64,000 bases of DNA from Microcella alkalica (GCF_014137945.1 NZ_JACGWX010000002.1:124001-188000), one strand, 5' to 3'. Numbered from the stretch's first letter, positions 22,824 through 32,683 are shown. A program made the numbers and translations. Notes: generated from the letters alone by a model not told the origin.

Positions 22824-23000
22824 ATGTCCCGCTGCACGGCACTCGCGTCACGCCTTCGCTCCGAGGAGCGGGGGGACGTGCCTGGCTGGGTGCTCATCAC
22901 GCTCATGACCGCCGGGCTCGTCGTCGTGATCTGGGCACTGGCCGGGCCCGCGCTCAGCGGCGTCTTCCAGCAGGCGATCGACCGGGTCACCGGATTCTGA
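22824..23000 (+). CDS. Small Flp-like pilin candidate
   Basis: A 58-residue protein, MSRCTALASRLRSEERGDVP. A short basic leader ends in ERGDVP and is followed by one hydrophobic segment (GWVLITLMTAGLVVVIWALAG) and a short tail. AAAGGA lies 8 nt before the ATG. The size, single span after a charged leader, and position between tadC and the tadE genes fit the major Flp-type subunit or a pseudopilin. A prepilin peptidase gene is not in the window. Too short for routine gene calling and easily missed. Confidence 0.7.
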   Translation: MSRCTALASRLRSEERGDVPGWVLITLMTAGLVVVIWALAGPALSGVFQQAIDRVTGF

Positions 23001-23005
23001 CGCCG

Positions 23006-23386
23006 ATGCGCGGCGACGATCGCGGCTCTGCACCGGTCGAGTTCGTCCTCGTGGGCACGCTGCTCACGCTCGTCGCGCTGTCCGTGCTGCAGATCGCCCT
23101 CGCCTCCCACATCCGCTCCACCCTCATCGACGCCGCGGCGGAGGGCGCTCGGCACGCCTCTCTCGCCGACACCTCGCTCGAGGCCGGTGTCGACCGCACG
23201 CGAGATCTCATCTCCACCGCGCTCGGCCCGGGCTACGCGCGAGCGGTGACCGCGACGACGAGCGAGTTCGCCGGAGCGCCCGTGGTGGTCATCACGGTGC
23301 GGGCACCTCTGCCGCTGCTCGGCATGGCGGGTCTCGACGACGGGCTGGAGGTGTCGGGCCGTGCGGCGATCGAGCCGCGCGACTGA
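23006..23386 (+). CDS. tadE: TadE-like pseudopilin 1
   Basis: A 126-residue protein. It begins MRGDDRGSAPVEFVLVGTLL, the TadE signature of a short charged leader, G-S-x-x-V-E-F and one hydrophobic segment. An external domain with VVVITVRAPLPLLG follows. Starts 5 nt after the pilin-like gene. Confidence 0.8.
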   Translation: MRGDDRGSAPVEFVLVGTLLTLVALSVLQIALASHIRSTLIDAAAEGARHASLADTSLEAGVDRTRDLISTALGPGYARAVTATTSEFAGAPVVVITVRAPLPLLGMAGLDDGLEVSGRAAIEPRD

Positions 23387-23810
23387 CGACGCCGGCTCGG
23401 CATCGATCGAGTTCTTGACAGCAGGGATGCTCCTGCTCGTCCCCATCGTCTATCTCGTGATCCTCGTCGCGAGCGTGCAGTCCGCCGCGCTCGCGACCGA
23501 GGGGGCCGCCCGACAGGCCGCGCGCGTGTTCGTGCAGGCCCCATCGATCGAGGCGGGCGAGGCGAGCGCGGCCCGGGCGCTCGAGCTCGCCCTCGCCGAT
23601 CACGGTGTGAGCGCCGAGACCAGGGTGACCATCACCTGCACGCCCGACCCTGCCGACTGCCTCGCCCGGCGTAGCTGGGTGACGGTGCGGATCGACGCCC
23701 GTGTCCCGCTGCCGCTCGTCCCGCCATTCCTCGACGTGCGAGCCCCTCTCGTCGTCCCGCTCGAAGCGGCCTCGACGCAGCAGGTCTCGCGCTTCGGCGG
23801 TGCGCCGTGA
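23361..23810 (+). CDS. TadE-like pseudopilin 2
   Basis: A 149-residue protein from GTG, overlapping the previous gene by 26 nt. DDAGSASIEFLTAGMLLLVPI is the TadE motif; the exported domain contains two Cys (TCTPDPADCL) that could form a disulfide. Ends overlapping the next gene by GTGA. Confidence 0.8.
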   Translation: MRRSSRATDDAGSASIEFLTAGMLLLVPIVYLVILVASVQSAALATEGAARQAARVFVQAPSIEAGEASAARALELALADHGVSAETRVTITCTPDPADCLARRSWVTVRIDARVPLPLVPPFLDVRAPLVVPLEAASTQQVSRFGGAP

Positions 23811-24286
23811 CCGCGCGACTGCTCGGAAGCAGGTCGACCAGGCGCCGGTCCGTGCCCTGGCGCGACGAGGAGGGCTCGATCCTCCCGCTGATCGCCGGAT
23901 TCGCGAGCCTCGGCCTCGTGGTGGTCCTCCTCGTGACCGCGGCGACGTCCCTCTATCTCGAGCGCAAGCGCCTTCTGTCGCTCGCCGACGGGGCGGCGCT
24001 CGTCGGCGCCGAGTCGTTCGCGCTCGAGGACGTCGAACGGATGGAGGAGGGACTGCGGCCTCGTCTGACCTCAGACGCCGTCGCGCGCGATGTCGTCGCC
24101 TATCTGCGCGAGGCGCCGATCGGCGGGCTCGAGGGTGTCCAGCTCGAGCGGGCGGCGACCGACGATGGAACGACCGCGGTCGTGAGTCTCTCCTCCTACT
24201 GGCGCCCGCCGGTCGTCACTCTGCTCGTCCCGGAAGGCATCCGAATCGACGTGACCGCGGAAGCACGAAGCGTGCTTCTCCCGTGA
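23807..24286 (+). CDS. tadG: TadG-like pilus assembly protein
   Basis: A 159-residue protein. The leader WRDEEGSILPLIAGFASLGLVVVLLV has the Gly-Ser motif before a single membrane span, then SLYLERKRLLSLADGAALVGAESFA, typical of TadG/Flp-associated proteins of actinobacteria. It lacks the von Willebrand domain of proteobacterial TadG. Last gene of the coupled Tad operon. Confidence 0.75.
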   Translation: MTARLLGSRSTRRRSVPWRDEEGSILPLIAGFASLGLVVVLLVTAATSLYLERKRLLSLADGAALVGAESFALEDVERMEEGLRPRLTSDAVARDVVAYLREAPIGGLEGVQLERAATDDGTTAVVSLSSYWRPPVVTLLVPEGIRIDVTAEARSVLLP

Positions 24287-24349
24287 GCCCGCGTCAACCC
24301 CTGTCGTTCGCGCCGTTGCCCCCCGGTCGGGTGTGGTTAGGTTGCTTCC

Positions 24350-25564
24350 ATGGCTGAACTGGCTGGCTCCTCGATCCTCATCCTCGGCGCGACCGGGGGA
24401 TTGGGTCGGCATCTCGCTCGACAGCTCGCGGATGCGGGCGCCAACCTCGTCCTGAGCGGCCGCTCGCAGCAGGCCCTCGACGAGCTCGACGTCAGCGCGA
24501 TCTCCATCGCCGGCGACCTCCGCGACCCCGAGCTGCCCCGCACCCTCGTCGCGACCGCGATCATGGCCTACGGCCGCCTCGACGGCGTCATCAACGCCTC
24601 CGGTGTCGTCGCCTTCGGACCCATCGCCGAGACGAGCGACGAGGTGCTCGACGAGCTCTGGCAGGTCAACGCCCTCGCCCCCATGCGCATCGTGCGCGCC
24701 GCCGCCCCGGCGTTCGCCGAGGCGAAGACCGAGGGCTCCACGCCCTTCATCGTCCACTTCAGCGGGCTCGTCAGCGAAGCCCCTACCTCCGGCCTCGGCG
24801 CCTATTCGGCGGTGAAGTCGGCGCTCGCGGTCTACCAGCAGGTCGCCGCCCGCGAGCTGCGTCGGCAGGGCATCCGCGTTCTGGACGCCCGACCCGGCCA
24901 TACCGAGACTGAGCTCTCCCGCCACCCGATCGCCGGCGAGGCACCCAAGCTCCCGACGGGCTACGAGCCGGAGGGCGTCGCGCGCCGCGTGATCGCCGCT
25001 ATCGTCGCCGACGAGAAGGACCTCCCCTCGAGCGCCTTCACCGAGGTGCCGGCCGCCGAGTCGGAGATGATCCCCGTCGAGCCCGCCGACGTCAACACCG
25101 GCGCGCACCCCGCCGTGCGCATGGCGGCGCAGATGCCTCTCGAGGCCTCCGCTCCCGTGAGCAGCTCGTCCGAGCCGTCCTCCGCGACCGAGGGCGCCGC
25201 AGCTGAGGCCGAGCCGGCCGGCGACGACCAGCCGACGCTCGAGCAGCCCGCCGCCGAGCAGCCGCCCGCCGAGCCCGCGAGCCCGGCGTCTGTCGACAGC
25301 CCCGCCTCCGTGGAGAGCGCCGATTCGGCCGAGAGCGCGGCATCGGTGCCGAGCCCGCCCGCGGAGGAGCAGCACGGTCAGGCCGAGCAGACCGAGGCCG
25401 CCGCGGAGGACGACGAGTCCCAGGTCGTGCACGCGGAGGCCGTGGAGTACGTCGCGCCCGAGCCGCTCGTCGAGCCCAGCCAGGGCGAGCAGGAGCAGGG
25501 CGAGCAGCACGACGGTGAGCAGCACGACGAGGGCCACCAGCCCGAGCACGCCGGGCACCGCTGA
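24350..25564 (+). CDS. SDR-family oxidoreductase with long acidic tail
   Basis: A 404-residue protein. Residues about 1-235 are a classical short-chain dehydrogenase: cofactor motif GATGGLGRHLA, NASG (INASGVVAFG), catalytic Ser in VHFSGL, and Tyr-x3-Lys in YSAVKSAL. From about residue 240 a 165-residue tail of Glu, Ala, Ser, Pro and Gln begins, ending in His/Gln/Glu-rich repeats (EQEQGEQHDGEQHDEGHQPEH). Such a tail is not part of the SDR fold and is predicted disordered. TAGGTT ends 6 nt before the ATG (leaderless). Substrate unknown. Confidence 0.8.
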   Translation: MAELAGSSILILGATGGLGRHLARQLADAGANLVLSGRSQQALDELDVSAISIAGDLRDPELPRTLVATAIMAYGRLDGVINASGVVAFGPIAETSDEVLDELWQVNALAPMRIVRAAAPAFAEAKTEGSTPFIVHFSGLVSEAPTSGLGAYSAVKSALAVYQQVAARELRRQGIRVLDARPGHTETELSRHPIAGEAPKLPTGYEPEGVARRVIAAIVADEKDLPSSAFTEVPAAESEMIPVEPADVNTGAHPAVRMAAQMPLEASAPVSSSSEPSSATEGAAAEAEPAGDDQPTLEQPAAEQPPAEPASPASVDSPASVESADSAESAASVPSPPAEEQHGQAEQTEAAAEDDESQVVHAEAVEYVAPEPLVEPSQGEQEQGEQHDGEQHDEGHQPEHAGHR

Positions 25565-25613
25565 GTCGACCCCGCTGAACCGACAGCGCGGAGCCGCCGG
25601 TCGTCCGCCCGGC

Positions 25614-26837
25614 TCAGCCCTCGTCGCGGGGCAGCTGGCGCGGGATGTACCGGGCGAGCAGCACGGCTCCGCCGAGCCCGATGACGCCGAGGGCGGCCGA
25701 GGCGACGGAGAGGCTCGCGACAGCGGTGATCGCCGACAGCAGCAGCGGGGCCGTCGCGCCTCCGGCATCCATCGTGAACCGCCACGCGCTGAGGAACGGC
25801 GCCGGGTTCTCGCGGCCCGCGAGATCTGAGCCCATCGTCATGACGACGCCCGCGCCGATGCCGTTCGCGAGCGAGAGCCACAGGGCGACGGCGATGAACC
25901 ACGCGACGGAGTTCGCGTTCCCGGCCGAGAGCGCGAGGCCGATGAGCCCGAGGCCGAGGCCGATCATCGACGGCACGGCGGTGTAGAGGCGGCCGAAGCG
26001 GTCCATGAGCCAGCCGCCGAGGTAGAACAGGGCGAAGTCGAGGCCGCCGGCGATGCCGATGATGAGCGCAGTCTCGGCGCCGCCGAGCCCGATGCTCACC
26101 GCCCACAGGGGCAGGATCACCTGCCGCACCGACCGCGTCGCCGCGATCGTGAGCGCCCCGAGGCCGAGGCGCGAGAGCACCGAGCGCCGTGCCGCGATCG
26201 TGCGGAACACGGCCCCGAGCCCGACCTGCGCTCCCTTCGGCGTCGACCGGTGGTGCAGCATGCGCTCCGGATCGGGCAGCAGCAGGATGCTCGCCGCGAC
26301 CACGGCGCACATGACGAGCGAGAACCACAGCACCGAGGTGAGCTCGCCGGTCAGGGCGATGATGCCCGCCGCGACGAACGGCCCGATGAGAAGACCGAGG
26401 CGGAACGAGCCTCCGAGGGTGGAGAGAGCTCGAGCGCGGAAGGCGGCGGGGGTCACGCTCGTCAGGAGCGCGTGGCGCGCGAGCCCGAAGACGGCCGCGG
26501 CGAAGCCGATCATCGCCATCGCGGCCCCGAGCACCACCGGGGTCGGCGCGACGAGCGCGAGCAGCACGCCGGCAGCCGCGAGCGCCGAGGCGCCGAGCAT
26601 CGTCGCGCGCTCTCCGAGTCGGCCGACGATCCAGCCGGCGGGGATGTCGCCGAGCAGCACGCCGACGACGACCATCGCCGCGACGAGGCCCGCTCCGGCG
26701 AGGTCGGCGCCGAGCCTGCCCGCGAGCGCGGGGATGAGGGGAAGGATCGCGCCCTCGCCGATGATGAAGAGCGTCGACGGCACGAACGCGGGGGCGGCCA
26801 TCGTCCTCCAGCGGAAAACGGGCTCGTCGGTCGACAT
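25614..26837 (-). CDS. MFS transporter, 12-span
   Basis: A 407-residue major facilitator protein. The motif-A equivalent is GDIPAGWIVGRLGERATMLG after the second span; a second-half counterpart is GGWLMDRFGRLY. Resembles drug-efflux-type MFS proteins. An internal ATG 12 codons on (26801) has GGAGG close by; the longer form is kept because TAGCCT lies 10 nt before it. Substrate cannot be read from sequence. Convergent with the SDR gene. Confidence 0.8.
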   Translation of the reverse strand: MSTDEPVFRWRTMAAPAFVPSTLFIIGEGAILPLIPALAGRLGADLAGAGLVAAMVVVGVLLGDIPAGWIVGRLGERATMLGASALAAAGVLLALVAPTPVVLGAAMAMIGFAAAVFGLARHALLTSVTPAAFRARALSTLGGSFRLGLLIGPFVAAGIIALTGELTSVLWFSLVMCAVVAASILLLPDPERMLHHRSTPKGAQVGLGAVFRTIAARRSVLSRLGLGALTIAATRSVRQVILPLWAVSIGLGGAETALIIGIAGGLDFALFYLGGWLMDRFGRLYTAVPSMIGLGLGLIGLALSAGNANSVAWFIAVALWLSLANGIGAGVVMTMGSDLAGRENPAPFLSAWRFTMDAGGATAPLLLSAITAVASLSVASAALGVIGLGGAVLLARYIPRQLPRDEG

Positions 26838-26896
26838 CTCGAGGTCAAGGCTACGCCCGGGAAGCGCACCCGCCCCGCCGGTAGGCTGGGGTAGAC

Positions 26897-28006
26897 ATGA
26901 TCGAACTCGACATCGCCGAGCGCATCGCCGCCGCCCGCTCCACCTTCCGCGACATCAAATCGGTCGTCGACGTCGAGCGCCTCGCGGCCGCCGTCGCCGA
27001 GCTGAGCGAGCAGGCGAGCGCCCCCGACCTGTGGGACGACACCGAGAAGGCGCAGAGGATCACGAGCGCCCTCAGCCACCGCCAGACCGAGCTGCGCCGC
27101 ATCACCGAGCTCGAGCAGCGCCTCGACGACCTCGACGTGCTGCTCGAGATGGCGAAGGAGGCCGACGACGAGGACGCGACGGCCGAGGTCGCGAGCGAGC
27201 TCGACGCGATCGAGAAGACCCTCGGCGACATGGAGGTGCAGACCCTCCTCGACGGCGAGTACGACGACCGCCCGGCCGTCGTCACGATCCGCTCCGGCGC
27301 GGGCGGCGTCGACGCCGCCGACTTCGCCGAGATGCTCATGCGCATGTACCTGCGCTGGGCCGAGAAGCACGGCTACGGCGCGACCGTCATGGACACCTCC
27401 TACGCGGAGGAGGCGGGCATCAAGAGCGCCACGTTCCAGATCGACGCGCCCTACGCCTTCGGCACCCTGAGCGTCGAGGCCGGCACGCACCGTCTCGTTC
27501 GCATGAGCCCCTTCGGGGCGGCCGGCAAGCGTCAGACGAGCTTCGCCGCGGTCGAGGTCATCCCCCTCATGGAGGAGACGGCCGAGATCGACATCCCCGA
27601 GTCGGACATCCGCGTCGACGTCTTCCGCTCCTCCGGTCCCGGCGGGCAGAGCGTCAACACGACCGACTCCGCCGTCCGCATCACCCACCTCCCGACGGGC
27701 ACGGTGGTGTCGATGCAGAACGAGAAGAGCCAGATCCAGAACCGCGCCGCCGCGATGCGCGTCCTCCAGTCGCGACTGCTGCTCATCCAGAAGGAGCAGG
27801 AGGCCGCCACGAAGAAGGAGCTCGCCGGCACGATAACCGCGAGCTGGGGCGACCAGATGCGCTCGTACGTGCTCGCGCCGTACCAGATGGTGAAGGACCT
27901 CCGCACCGAGTACGAGGAGGGCAACCCCTCGAAGGTGTTCGACGGCGACCTCGACGGGTTCATCGCCGCGGGCATCAAGTGGCGCAAGCGCCCGCAGGAC
28001 GACTAA
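26897..28006 (+). CDS. prfB: Peptide chain release factor 2
   Basis: A 369-residue class I release factor. The SPF tripeptide ([10 protein letters not shown], about residue 204) recognises UGA/UAA, and GGQ ([16 protein letters not shown], about 248) triggers peptidyl-tRNA hydrolysis. The frame is continuous: the programmed +1 frameshift of enterobacterial prfB is absent, as usual in actinobacteria. Possibly leaderless (TAGGCT, 9 nt before the ATG). First gene of the prfB-ftsE-ftsX-smpB set. Confidence 0.95.
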   Translation: MIELDIAERIAAARSTFRDIKSVVDVERLAAAVAELSEQASAPDLWDDTEKAQRITSALSHRQTELRRITELEQRLDDLDVLLEMAKEADDEDATAEVASELDAIEKTLGDMEVQTLLDGEYDDRPAVVTIRSGAGGVDAADFAEMLMRMYLRWAEKHGYGATVMDTSYAEEAGIKSATFQIDAPYAFGTLSVEAGTHRLVRMSPFGAAGKRQTSFAAVEVIPLMEETAEIDIPESDIRVDVFRSSGPGGQSVNTTDSAVRITHLPTGTVVSMQNEKSQIQNRAAAMRVLQSRLLLIQKEQEAATKKELAGTITASWGDQMRSYVLAPYQMVKDLRTEYEEGNPSKVFDGDLDGFIAAGIKWRKRPQDD

Positions 28007-28070
28007 GAGCACTCCCGCTTCCGGGTGTCGCTCCTCGCGGCCCCGGGCCCCCGGCTTAGGCTGACGCGCG

Positions 28071-28820
28071 ATGATTCGATTCGACGAGGTCACCAAGGTC
28101 TACCGCGGAACCGCGAAGCCGGCGCTGAACAGCGTCAGCCTCGAGGTGCTCAGCGGCGAATTCGTCTTCATGGTCGGCGCCTCCGGCTCCGGAAAGTCGA
28201 GCATGCTGCGCCTCGTCCTCAAGGAGGACCGCCCTTCGTCCGGCGCGATCCACGTGCTGGGGCAGGACCTCAATCGCATCTCCAGTCGCAAGATCCCGTA
28301 CTTCCGCCGCAACCTCGGCGTCGTCTTCCAGGATTTCCGGCTGCTGCCGAACAAGACCGTCTTCGCGAACGTCGCCTTCACCCTGCAGGTGATCGGCAAG
28401 AGCAAGGGCTTCATCCACGAGGCCGTGCCCGACGTGCTCGCCATGGTCGGGCTCGAGGGCAAGGCCGAGCGGTTCCCCCACGAGCTCTCCGGCGGCGAGC
28501 AACAGCGCGTCGCGATCGCGCGCGCCGTCGTCAACAAGCCGTCGATCCTGCTCGCGGACGAGCCGACCGGAAACCTCGACCCGACCACGAGCATGGGCAT
28601 CATGACCCTGCTGGAGCGCATCAACGCCAACGGCACGACCGTCATCATGGCGACGCACGACGCCGGCATCGTCGATCGCCTGCAGCGCCGTGTCGTCGAG
28701 CTCGTCGGCGGCCGCGTCGTGCGCGACGAGCGCGGTGGCGGCTACGTGACGCAGGCCATCCCGCACGTGCAGCCCGACATCGTGATCCCCGCCGCCGGCC
28801 CGAGGGAGGGCCTGCGATGA
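28071..28820 (+). CDS. ftsE: Cell-division ABC ATPase FtsE
   Basis: A 249-residue protein. Walker [10 protein letters not shown] is at about 36-44; [12 protein letters not shown] has the Q-loop, LSGGEQQR is the signature at about 139, and ILLADEPTG is Walker B. With FtsX it activates peptidoglycan hydrolases at the septum. TAGGCT ends 8 nt upstream of the ATG. Overlaps ftsX by ATGA. About 20 residues longer than the E. coli protein at the C-terminus. Confidence 0.93.
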   Translation: MIRFDEVTKVYRGTAKPALNSVSLEVLSGEFVFMVGASGSGKSSMLRLVLKEDRPSSGAIHVLGQDLNRISSRKIPYFRRNLGVVFQDFRLLPNKTVFANVAFTLQVIGKSKGFIHEAVPDVLAMVGLEGKAERFPHELSGGEQQRVAIARAVVNKPSILLADEPTGNLDPTTSMGIMTLLERINANGTTVIMATHDAGIVDRLQRRVVELVGGRVVRDERGGGYVTQAIPHVQPDIVIPAAGPREGLR

Positions 28821-29731
28821 GGCTCGCGCTCGTCCTCGGCGAGGTCGGACAGGGCCTCCGCCGCAATCTCTCGATGGTCGTCTCGGTCGTGCTCGTGACC
28901 TTCATCTCGCTCACCTTCGTCGGCACCGCGATCCTCCTGCAGGCCCAGATCAACCAGATGAAGTCGTACTGGTACGACCGCGCCCAGGTCGCCGTCTACT
29001 TCTGCACCGACTTCTCGAGCGTCGGCACGTGCAACCAGACCGCCGCGACGCCCGAGCAGGTCGCCGCCGTCGAGGCGCAGCTCGACTCGGCGACCCTCGC
29101 CCCGTTCATCGACGCCTACTACTTCGAGGATCGCGACCAGGCCTTCGAGAACTTCCAGACGCAGTTCGAGGGCAACGCGATCGCCTCCCTCGTCACGCCC
29201 GAGCTCATGACCGAGGCGTACTGGGTCAACCTCGTCGACCCGACGCAGAGCCAGATCCTGGCGGATGCCCTCTCCGGGCTCGCGGGCGTCGAGAGCGTCG
29301 TCGACCAGCGCAGCTACCTCGATCAGATCTTCGACATCCTCAACGCATCAAGCTTCACCGCGATCGGGATCGCCGCCCTCATGCTCGTCGCGGCGGCCCT
29401 CCTGATCGCCACGACCATCCGGCTCTCGGCGTTCTCCCGCCGGCGCGAGCTCGGCATCATGCGCCTCGTGGGCGCCTCGAACCGCTTCATCCAGACGCCG
29501 TTCGTGATCGAGGGCGTCGTCGCGGCGCTCATCGGCTCGATCCTCGCGGCGGGCGCCGTCGTCGCGATCGTCGAGTTCTTCGTCCAGGGCTATCTGTCGC
29601 AGACGCTGCCCCAGACATCCTTCGTCGGGCTCGACGACGCCCTCCTCGTCGTGCCCGTCCTGCTCGGGGTCGGCGCGCTGCTCGCCGCCCTGTCGGCGAA
29701 CGTCGCCATCTCGCGCTACCTGCGCGTGTAG
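28817..29731 (+). CDS. ftsX: Cell-division ABC permease FtsX
   Basis: A 304-residue protein with four spans: one near the N-terminus ([23 protein letters not shown]) and three in the C-terminal half. An extracellular domain between the first and second contains a Cys pair ([14 protein letters not shown]). The C-terminal half includes [20 protein letters not shown], the cytoplasmic coupling helix. It transmits FtsE ATPase action to external hydrolases. Confidence 0.92.
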   Translation: MRLALVLGEVGQGLRRNLSMVVSVVLVTFISLTFVGTAILLQAQINQMKSYWYDRAQVAVYFCTDFSSVGTCNQTAATPEQVAAVEAQLDSATLAPFIDAYYFEDRDQAFENFQTQFEGNAIASLVTPELMTEAYWVNLVDPTQSQILADALSGLAGVESVVDQRSYLDQIFDILNASSFTAIGIAALMLVAAALLIATTIRLSAFSRRRELGIMRLVGASNRFIQTPFVIEGVVAALIGSILAAGAVVAIVEFFVQGYLSQTLPQTSFVGLDDALLVVPVLLGVGALLAALSANVAISRYLRV

Positions 29732-29811
29732 CGCGGGCCCTCTGCGGGTATGCTGGAGGGCTGCCCCGCACCCGCGGGGAGCATCCGACAGCCGAACCGG
29801 AGGTGATGGCA

Positions 29812-30288
29812 GTGCCCAAGGAGCAGGGTCGCAAGGTCGTCGCCACCAATCGCAAGGCGCGTCACGACTACACGATCGAGGACACCTTCGAGGCCGGCCT
29901 CGTGCTGAGCGGCACCGAGGTCAAGTCGCTGCGCATGGGCCGCGCGAGCCTCGTCGACGGCTACGGCTTCATCGACGGGGGCGAGGCGTGGCTCGACGCC
30001 GTCCACATCCCCGAGTACTCGCAGGGCACGTGGACGAACCACCCGCCCCGCCGCAAGCGCAAGATGCTGCTGCACAAGGCGCAGATCATCAAGATCAGCC
30101 AGAAGACGAAGGAGGGCGGGTACACGCTCGTCCCCCTGAGCATCTACTTCAGCGACGGCCGCGCCAAGGTAGAGCTCGCGGTCGCGAAGGGTAAGCGCGA
30201 GTACGACAAGCGCCACGCGCTGCGCGAGCGGCAGGACAAGCGCGAGGCCGATCGCGCGATGTCGAGTCGCAAAAACCTCGGCGACTGA
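29812..30288 (+). CDS. smpB: tmRNA-binding protein SmpB
   Basis: A 158-residue protein. GTG at 29812 is preferred: GGAGG is 8 nt upstream and it yields [20 protein letters not shown], the usual start; the ATG two codons earlier is only 2 nt from GGAGG. The core ([46 protein letters not shown]) is the SmpB OB fold. The C-terminal basic tail ([18 protein letters not shown]) enters the empty mRNA channel. It works with the tmRNA encoded 2.5 kb downstream. Confidence 0.95.
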   Translation: MPKEQGRKVVATNRKARHDYTIEDTFEAGLVLSGTEVKSLRMGRASLVDGYGFIDGGEAWLDAVHIPEYSQGTWTNHPPRRKRKMLLHKAQIIKISQKTKEGGYTLVPLSIYFSDGRAKVELAVAKGKREYDKRHALRERQDKREADRAMSSRKNLGD

Positions 30289-30380
30289 CCGCGCCGACCT
30301 CGGGCGCCGCGCGCCGGCGAGGTTCAGGGTGAGCCCAGGCTGAGCGTCGCGCGCCGCCACGGCGCGTAGGCTCGTCGTTC

Positions 30381-31886
30381 GTGACCGCACGACCGAGCGC
30401 CCCCGTATCCGCCTCAGGCGAGGCCACCGGCGGCGACGCGATCGGAGCGGATGGAGTGAGCGAGCGCACCCGCTGGCAGGCCTTCGCGGTCGCGGTCGCC
30501 GTCGCCTCGCTCACGATCCTCGACCTGTCGAAGGTCAACGTGGGCATCCCCGCCATCGAGCAGGCGTTCGGAGCGAGCCCGACGCAGATCCAGCTCATCG
30601 TCGCCGGCTACGTGCTCGCCTTCGGCATCGTGCTCGTGCCCTCCGGCCGCTTCGGCGACCTGCACTCGCGGCGGCGGATGTTCCTCATCGGCCTCGTGGT
30701 GTTCCTCATCGCGAGCCTGCTGTGCGCGATCGCGCCGACCGTCGAGCTGCTCGCCGCCTCGCGCATCCTGCAGGGCGTCTCGGCGGGACTGCTCATGCCG
30801 CAGGTGCTCGGGCTCACCCAGCAGTTGTTCACCGGGGCGGCGCGCGGCCGCGCCTTCGGCATCTTCGGTGCCGTGATCGGGCTCTCGACGGCGTTCGGGC
30901 CGACGCTCGGCGGGCTGCTCATCGGCGTCGGCGGGCCCGAGCTCGGGTGGCGGCTCATCTTCTGGATGAACGTGCCGCTCGTCATCGGGCTCTTCCCGTT
31001 CGCCTACAAGCTCCTGCCGCGCGCGCAGCCCGACGCCCACGGCCCGCGCGACCTCGATCTTTTCGGCACCGCGCTGCTCGGCGGCACCGTCCTGAGCCTC
31101 ATGCTGCCGTTCGTGCTCACGACCGGCGCGCCCGACGACGATCCCTCCCGCTGGTGGTGGCTCGCCGCGTTCGTCGCGCTCGCCGTCGCGTTCGTCGCCT
31201 GGGAGCGCCGCTACACCGGCCGCGGCCGCGCCGCGATCGTCGACTTCGCCCTGTTCCGCATCGGCGCGTACCGCAACGGCACCCTCATCGCGACGGCCTA
31301 CTTCGCGGCGATGCCGGCGACCTTCCTGACGCTGTCGCTCTTCCTGCAGTTCGGCCTCGGCCTCGAGCCGGTCTACGCGGGCATGGTGACTATCCCGTTC
31401 GCCCTCGCCTCGGCCGTGACCTCCTGGTACAGCGGCCGCGTCGCGACGACGATCGGTCGGCCCGTCGTCGTGTGGGGCCTCGTCGGCGTCGTGCTCGGGC
31501 TCGCAGGCACGATCGCGTCGGCCTTCCTGCTGCCCGCGGGCATCTCACCGTGGGTCGTCGCGGGCTTCATGGCCCTCGCGGGCGCGGGCGGCGGAGCCGT
31601 CATCGCCCCCAACCAGACGCTGACCCTGGCGGATGTCCCGCTCACCTCCGCGGGCGTCGCCGGCTCGATCGGGCAGGTAGGCCAGCGCGCCGGCACCGCG
31701 GTCGGCATCGCGGCCGCCACCGCGGCCTTCTACGCGACGATCTACGCCGAGGAGGGGAGGGCGGGCCGGGTCGACGTCTACCAGGACGCCTTCCTGCACG
31801 CGTCCCTCGTCATCCTCGCCTTCGTGGGTGTCGCGCTCGTGCTCGCGCTGCTCGATCTGCGGGCGCGCAGCACAGACTCGCTCTAG
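30381..31886 (+). CDS. DHA2-type MFS efflux transporter
   Basis: A 501-residue, 14-span transporter. Span 1 carries LTILDLSKVNVGIPAIEQAFG, motif A is SGRFGDLHSRRRMF, and span 5 has the antiporter motif C (AVIGLSTAFGPTLGGLLIG). The family exports drugs or metabolites by proton antiport (EmrB/QacA type). GTG start with TAGGCT 8 nt upstream; no regulator gene is adjacent, so the inducer is unknown. Confidence 0.85.
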   Translation: MTARPSAPVSASGEATGGDAIGADGVSERTRWQAFAVAVAVASLTILDLSKVNVGIPAIEQAFGASPTQIQLIVAGYVLAFGIVLVPSGRFGDLHSRRRMFLIGLVVFLIASLLCAIAPTVELLAASRILQGVSAGLLMPQVLGLTQQLFTGAARGRAFGIFGAVIGLSTAFGPTLGGLLIGVGGPELGWRLIFWMNVPLVIGLFPFAYKLLPRAQPDAHGPRDLDLFGTALLGGTVLSLMLPFVLTTGAPDDDPSRWWWLAAFVALAVAFVAWERRYTGRGRAAIVDFALFRIGAYRNGTLIATAYFAAMPATFLTLSLFLQFGLGLEPVYAGMVTIPFALASAVTSWYSGRVATTIGRPVVVWGLVGVVLGLAGTIASAFLLPAGISPWVVAGFMALAGAGGGAVIAPNQTLTLADVPLTSAGVAGSIGQVGQRAGTAVGIAAATAAFYATIYAEEGRAGRVDVYQDAFLHASLVILAFVGVALVLALLDLRARSTDSL

Positions 31887-32554
31887 CGGGCGACGAACCG
31901 CGCGTCGACGGCGATCTCGACCACGATCGGTTCGGGGCGCAGCGAGAACGCGCCGCCCCGGGCATCCGACGCCATCATCGCGACGCGCTCCATGCGCGGC
32001 TGCGGGCCCGTGCCGGCACCGGGGTCGCCGAGCATGCCGGGGTCGGCGAGGGCGACCGCGTGCACGCTGCCGAGACCGATGCTCTGGGCGTAGATCGTCG
32101 CCTTGGTCACGGCGTCCTTCACGGCGCGCGAGCGCACCTCGGTGAGCACCGACGTGCGGCGGCTCTCGCTGAGCGACCACTCGAGGCCGTCGATCGCCGC
32201 GAGTTCCTCCGCCGCGAGCGCCTCGACCAGCTCTGGGAGGGCGTCGAGGCCCGTGACGGTCGCTCGGCCCGAGACGGCCGCGCGATGCACGACGGGGGCG
32301 ACGGAGCCGTCGTTCGTCCACGGGCGCTGCGCGGTCACCGAGACGCGGTCGGCCGACCAGGCGGTGACGGGGCCGGCGTCGACGTCGTGCCGGGCGGCGA
32401 TCGCGGCGCTCACCCGGTCGAGGGCGGCGGCCGCGCGCTCGACGGCGTCACTGCGGTCGTGCCCGTCGGCGGCGATCGTGAAGCGCAGGATGCCGCGCTC
32501 GGGTGCGTACTCGGCGCGGGCCTTTCCCTGCACGGTGATGACGGTCTCGGTCAC
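31883..32554 (-). CDS. SIMPL-domain (DUF541) protein
   Basis: A 223-residue protein. MTETVITVQGKARAEYAPERG has the G.a...PD-type first strand; AVKDAVTKATIYAQSIGLGSVHAVAL is the hallmark A....A..YA..LG..lG segment. No signal peptide, whereas many relatives are periplasmic. Function of the family is poorly known. The 5' end and upstream DNA are repeated in diverged form at 37653-37800. Convergent with the MFS gene by a 4-nt overlap of stop codons. Confidence 0.8.
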   Translation of the reverse strand: MTETVITVQGKARAEYAPERGILRFTIAADGHDRSDAVERAAAALDRVSAAIAARHDVDAGPVTAWSADRVSVTAQRPWTNDGSVAPVVHRAAVSGRATVTGLDALPELVEALAAEELAAIDGLEWSLSESRRTSVLTEVRSRAVKDAVTKATIYAQSIGLGSVHAVALADPGMLGDPGAGTGPQPRMERVAMMASDARGGAFSLRPEPIVVEIAVDARFVAR

Positions 32555-32640
32555 GGGCTCCTCCTCGGTGCGGCCGAACCCGTCTCTGGGCGGAACGTCA
32601 GCGGTGAGCTATACTGTAGGGCTGCGCCATGACAGGCGCT
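32467..32640 (+). repeat. Diverged duplicate segment, copy A (SIMPL 5' end and ssrA upstream)
   Basis: Two blocks align to 37653-37800. GGCGGCGAT(C/G)GTGAAGCGCAGG leads into a CTCGGGTGC stretch; then CGGAA...GAGCT(A/G)TACT...CGCCATGAC(A/C)GGCGCT. It includes TATACT at 32610-32615, a possible -10 for the ssrA precursor, although no good -35 lies 17 nt upstream. About 80 percent identity by eye over the blocks. Confidence 0.7.
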
Positions 32641-32683
32641 GGATGCGCTCCCAGGCCCGCCCGGTGAGCGATTCACAACTCCA

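Noticed and set aside
27001-27100. Possible prfB programmed frameshift
   Set aside because: The frame is continuous from the ATG with no internal UGA near codon 26.
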